The notes below the pieces were generated by a model that was not told the DNA's origin, searched no databases, and worked only from the letters and a program-made list of their open reading frames with translations. Shown here in pieces: positions 22,636 to 25,081 of a stretch of DNA of 25,081 nt. Each line of letters opens with the position of its first letter. Position 1 is the first letter of the stretch. The DNA comes from Spirochaetaceae bacterium (GTDB lineage: Bacteria; Spirochaetota; Spirochaetia; Treponematales; Breznakiellaceae): contig JAITNZ010000229.1 of the NCBI GenBank assembly GCA_031290205.1, positions 1 to 25,081 of the forward strand, in the 5' to 3' direction. The translations under genes were made by a program, and so were the position numbers.

Positions 22636-22667
22636 GGGGGATAGGGGATGGGGTATGGGGTATGGGG
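22636..22667 (+). repeat. Five-tract G-rich repeat (potential G-quadruplex) in the lipoprotein E leader
   Basis: Tracts of 5, 4, 4, 4 and 4 G are separated by 2-3 nt (22636-22640, 22644-22647, 22650-22653, 22657-22660, 22664-22667), which meets the usual G-quadruplex pattern. The G-rich strand is the template strand of the lipoprotein genes. The tract starts 27 nt upstream of the ATG of lipoprotein E. Confidence 0.75.
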
Positions 22668-22756
22668 AAGATTTCACTTTGAAATTTTTCCCCGCCTCAC
22701 TATATCACTCCTCACTCCTCACTATCCACAATCCGCTCTTCCATCATTAGATTTTT

Positions 22757-22779
22757 CTAACACTCTAACACTCTAACAC
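22757..22779. repeat. Short 9-bp tandem repeat
   Basis: CTAACACTCTAACACTCTAACACT: about two and a half units of a 9-mer covering the stop of the 58-residue ORF. Because the unit length is a multiple of three, unit changes keep the frame. Confidence 0.7.
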
Positions 22780-22941
22780 TTGTAACTTTTCTTGCATTAC
22801 GGCTATATGTTTAAGGTACAATCGCTTACGAACATCCGCTGGAGTCTGACTAGGTGGCAACAACAGTATCTTTTGAGGTTCACCAGTAATCTCATCGATA
22901 TAATATAACTCATTCGTCACATCGTCTCTATATATCGGCAT
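22765..22941 (-). CDS. Small hypothetical protein (58 residues) between lipoproteins F and E
   Basis: An open frame starts at ATG 22941 with AAGGAG spaced 6 nt before it and runs 58 codons: M-P-I-Y-R-D-D-V-T-N-E-L-Y-Y-I-D-E-I-T-G and onward, ending E-K-L-Q-V-L-E-C. It contains P-P-S-Q-T-P-A-D-V-R-K-R, has no membrane segment and resembles no family I know. Composition is more AT-rich than the lipoprotein genes. The stop codon lies inside a tandem array of the 9-mer CTCTAACAC (about 22757-22779), so the C-terminus may have been changed by repeat slippage. It is in line with the lipoprotein trio and probably shares its transcript. Confidence 0.6.
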   Translation of the reverse strand: MPIYRDDVTNELYYIDEITGEPQKILLLPPSQTPADVRKRLYLKHIAVMQEKLQVLEC

Positions 22942-22987
22942 ATTCTACTCCTTAAAATAAAATTCCTTCCCCCCATACCCCTTCTTC

Positions 22988-24817
22988 CTACTTATAAAAC
23001 ACAATGACTGAGCTCAGGTTTTTATCTGCGGAGCCGGCGAAGTCTGATTGGGCGGTAATATTGTTGCCGTAGTCAAACACTTCGTCGCCGTTCTGCACCC
23101 CTACTGCGGTGAAATTGCCTCGCCCGTCTGCCGCAACACCCAAAAACTGTGAGTGTCCGTCGGCGCCAGAAACCGACTGCGCCCAAAGTGCGGCGCCGGT
23201 AGCGCTGTCGTATTGCACAACGCTTGCGTTAAAGAGTGCGGAGCCACCTGTTGCGCTTGCACCAACGTAATCACACGCATCACTGCCACCCTGTCCCCCC
23301 GTAGCGTAGACATGTCCCCGCCCGTCCGCCGCAACACCGTAAAAACTAGATTGGACTTCGCTCTGGGCAGCCGTTGCCCAAAGAGCGGCTCCTGCGGCGT
23401 TGAACTTTACGAGCACCGCATTCATTTCGTTTGCGCCTGCCGTTGCCTTAGAACCGTTAGTGCCGTACGAAAACGTTCCGGTACCAATCTGGGCGCCAGC
23501 CGCATAAATATTATCCGCGCTATCCAGCGTAACACCAAGGAATCCCGCATCACCGCCGCTTGCTGCCTGCGCCCATTGGACGCTTCCTGCGCTGCTGTAT
23601 TTCAGTATCACCGCGTTGTCCGTGTTGGCGCCTGTTATGCTTTTGCCGCCATCGTAAACAAACGTTCCGGTTCCTCGCTGATCGCCCACCACGTAAACAT
23701 TGCCGGACCCGTCCGCCGCAACATCGTAAAATTCCGTGGTGGCATCTCCGCCATTCACCGTCAGCGCCCATCTCGTAGTTCCGGTAGCGCTGTCGTATTG
23801 CACTATCACCGCATTCCTACCCGAACCGTTATCACTCTGTGCGGTTTGACCGTCATCGTAATCATACGGGTTAGCCCCGAACTGGTGCCCGACCGCATAG
23901 ACATTACCTTTCCCGTCCGCCGCGACACCGGTAAAGCTTGAAGTGGACGGGGACTCGGTAGTCTTTACCCAAAGAGCTGCGCCGGTGCTGTCGTATTTCA
24001 CAATCACCGCATAGTGCCCAGCACCCGTCGTTGTGCTTACGCCGGGTCCCCAGTTATATATTCCGGCTTGGTTCTGGTAGCCCACCACATAGATACCGCC
24101 TTTCCCATCCACCGCGACACCCTCAAAGCCCGATATGTAGCCGCCGACGACGTCCTCACTTTTTGGGGAAGCCGCAATCGCCTTTGCCCACTCCACTGCA
24201 CCCGTGCTGTCGTATTTCACGAGTACCGCGCTTTGTATGCCGGCGCCTTGCGCGGTTTTCCCGTCGCCGTAGGTAAACGCTTGACCGCCGAACTGGCTGC
24301 CCACCGCATAGGTGGAACCGTCCGCGTCCTTCGCGACGGCAGAAAACCCCGATCGGTTTTTGCACCCTGTCGCCGCCGTTGCCCGTATCGTGACGGGCGG
24401 TCCCGATGTCCCATCGAGGAACCAAGGGCGGATAGTCGGCGTAATGCCGGTTTGGTTGATTTTCACCAGCACAATGCCCTCGGTATCTTCCGGCACATTG
24501 ACGACCGTGAGCGTGTAAATCCCTACGACCGATTTTATAAGCTTCGTCACCTTGATACTACTACTACCATAGCTAAACGTGAATAAATTGTTGAGGTCTG
24601 CCTCCGGCAGCCCCTCGTTCAAGCCGTCAACTGCCTTATCGAAGTCGAGCGTCAGCGTCGCCGTCCTCAGCCCGTTGACGAGTTCGGGCTCGGTCGCCGC
24701 CAAGCTAAGCCACACCGTTTCCGGTGTCATACTCAGCCCCGATGTATCCGCAATCGCATTGCACGAGGCAAAAGCCAACACGGTGAATGCCGTGCATACC
24801 AGTAATTTCATTTTCAT
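22988..24817 (-). CDS. Lipoprotein F: N-terminal domain plus seven-repeat SBBP beta-propeller
   Basis: The 609-residue protein starts M-K-M-K-L-L-V, four residues later than D and E, with lipobox A-F-A-S-C (Cys 19). The N-terminal domain closes with R-P-W-F-L-D-G. Seven repeats, from G-F-S-A-V-A-K-D-A-D-G to the terminal S-S-V-I-V-F-Y-K, predict a seven-bladed propeller. GAGGAG lies 7 nt before the ATG. The strong promoter at 24915-24943 is about 100 nt upstream, so this is the first gene of the second trio. As in the other five, the last blade stops after the V-I-V-x-Y strand, so its outer strands would have to come from the start of the propeller, a usual closure. Confidence 0.88.
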   Translation of the reverse strand: MKMKLLVCTAFTVLAFASCNAIADTSGLSMTPETVWLSLAATEPELVNGLRTATLTLDFDKAVDGLNEGLPEADLNNLFTFSYGSSSIKVTKLIKSVVGIYTLTVVNVPEDTEGIVLVKINQTGITPTIRPWFLDGTSGPPVTIRATAATGCKNRSGFSAVAKDADGSTYAVGSQFGGQAFTYGDGKTAQGAGIQSAVLVKYDSTGAVEWAKAIAASPKSEDVVGGYISGFEGVAVDGKGGIYVVGYQNQAGIYNWGPGVSTTTGAGHYAVIVKYDSTGAALWVKTTESPSTSSFTGVAADGKGNVYAVGHQFGANPYDYDDGQTAQSDNGSGRNAVIVQYDSATGTTRWALTVNGGDATTEFYDVAADGSGNVYVVGDQRGTGTFVYDGGKSITGANTDNAVILKYSSAGSVQWAQAASGGDAGFLGVTLDSADNIYAAGAQIGTGTFSYGTNGSKATAGANEMNAVLVKFNAAGAALWATAAQSEVQSSFYGVAADGRGHVYATGGQGGSDACDYVGASATGGSALFNASVVQYDSATGAALWAQSVSGADGHSQFLGVAADGRGNFTAVGVQNGDEVFDYGNNITAQSDFAGSADKNLSSVIVFYK

Positions 24818-24830
24818 TTCTTTTCTCCTC

Positions 24831-24860
24831 GTTGAAGAGGGGTTTGAGGGAAGATTTCAG
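24831..24860. repeat. Degenerate leader copy before lipoprotein F
   Basis: GTTGAAGAGGGGTTTGAGGGAAGATTTCAG resembles the leaders of D and E (TGAAGAGGGGG...GGAAGATTTCAC) but without the multiplied G tracts. It shows that the G-repeat number differs between the three paralogous leaders. Confidence 0.6.
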
Positions 24861-24914
24861 TCTTCACGCCTCACGCCTCATTCTTTCTTTACTTTATACC
24901 CTTGAACTGTCTTT

Positions 24915-24943
24915 ATTTTATCATGTGTAGCGGAGGATGTCAA
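24915..24943 (-). promoter_or_regulatory. Promoter of the second lipoprotein trio
   Basis: On the minus strand, TTGACA (24938-24943), a 17-nt spacer ending CATGA, then TAAAAT (24915-24920). It is near-consensus with an extended -10. The start site would be near 24908, about 90 nt before lipoprotein F. The design is the same as for the first trio. Confidence 0.78.
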
Positions 24944-24984
24944 GAGAGGGGGAGGGCTGGCACAGGGCGAGCGCATTAAGAATT

Positions 24985-25067
24985 TGTCCACAGATGGACA
25001 CAGATAGCCACAGATTTTTACTCCGCAATTTTCTTCATCTGTGTTAATCTGTGTGTATCTGTGGACA
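24985..25067. repeat. Inverted array of ATCTGTG units
   Basis: A 31-nt arm (24985-25015) with TGTCCACAGAT and further ACACAGAT/CCACAGAT units faces a 31-nt arm (25037-25067) with ATCTGTG units ending ATCTGTGGACA. A 21-nt loop separates them. Such arrays are scattered in many bacterial genomes; the function is not settled. Confidence 0.8.
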
Positions 25068-25081
25068 TTCATCGGTGAAGC

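Noticed and set aside
24878..25072. 64-codon minus-strand frame beginning MNVHRYTQINTDEENC
   Set aside because: It is read through the ATCTGTG inverted array and the lipoprotein promoter; such frames are common artefacts of this repeat.

Overview
The window looks like bacterial chromosome, most likely from a spirochaete of the Treponema type. This is inferred from six lipoproteins with relaxed lipoboxes (GSC, ASC) in tandem, a MoxR/DUF58 operon, and intergenic DNA full of short hairpin-rich repeats. It is not proven from sequence alone. No rRNA, tRNA, CRISPR array, transposase or phage gene was found.

Layout. (1) 289-7942, plus strand: eight tightly packed genes, several with 4-nt stop/start overlaps: DUF5362-like, RDD, SpoIIM-like, a multi-pass membrane protein, DUF4129-like, DUF4350, MoxR AAA+ ATPase and DUF58. 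RDD, SpoIIM, DUF4350, MoxR and DUF58 genes also cluster in actinobacteria, so this is probably one envelope-associated MoxR chaperone module. A good extended -10 promoter precedes it. (2) 7943-9256: radC on the minus strand, boxed between inverted copies of a composite repeat. (3) 9257-10180: an EamA/DMT-type transporter. (4) 10343-16433, minus strand: three paralogous lipoproteins (A, B, C), each ending in a seven-repeat SBBP-type beta-propeller, read from one promoter at 16593-16621. (5) 16683-17126: an AT-rich orphan gene of unknown function with its own promoter. (6) 17277-18697, plus strand: a MetN-like ATPase without the usual C-terminal domain and a MetI permease, with no MetQ alongside. 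(7) 18783-24817, minus strand: a second trio of the same lipoprotein family (D, E, F) from one promoter at 24915-24943, with a 58-codon small ORF between E and F. (8) The right edge carries an inverted array of ATCTGTG units.

The most unusual signals are these. An interspersed hairpin repeat, present between genes, also occurs in frame inside moxR and has been amplified there into five KRPFQIE units. A short RNA hairpin sits directly before the Shine-Dalgarno of each gene of the first lipoprotein trio and shows a compensatory base-pair change. Variable G-tract repeats lie in the leaders of the second trio. radC is enclosed by roughly 110-bp inverted repeats. A 160-bp MITE-like segment with 17-bp terminal inverted repeats forms the 5' end of the RDD gene.
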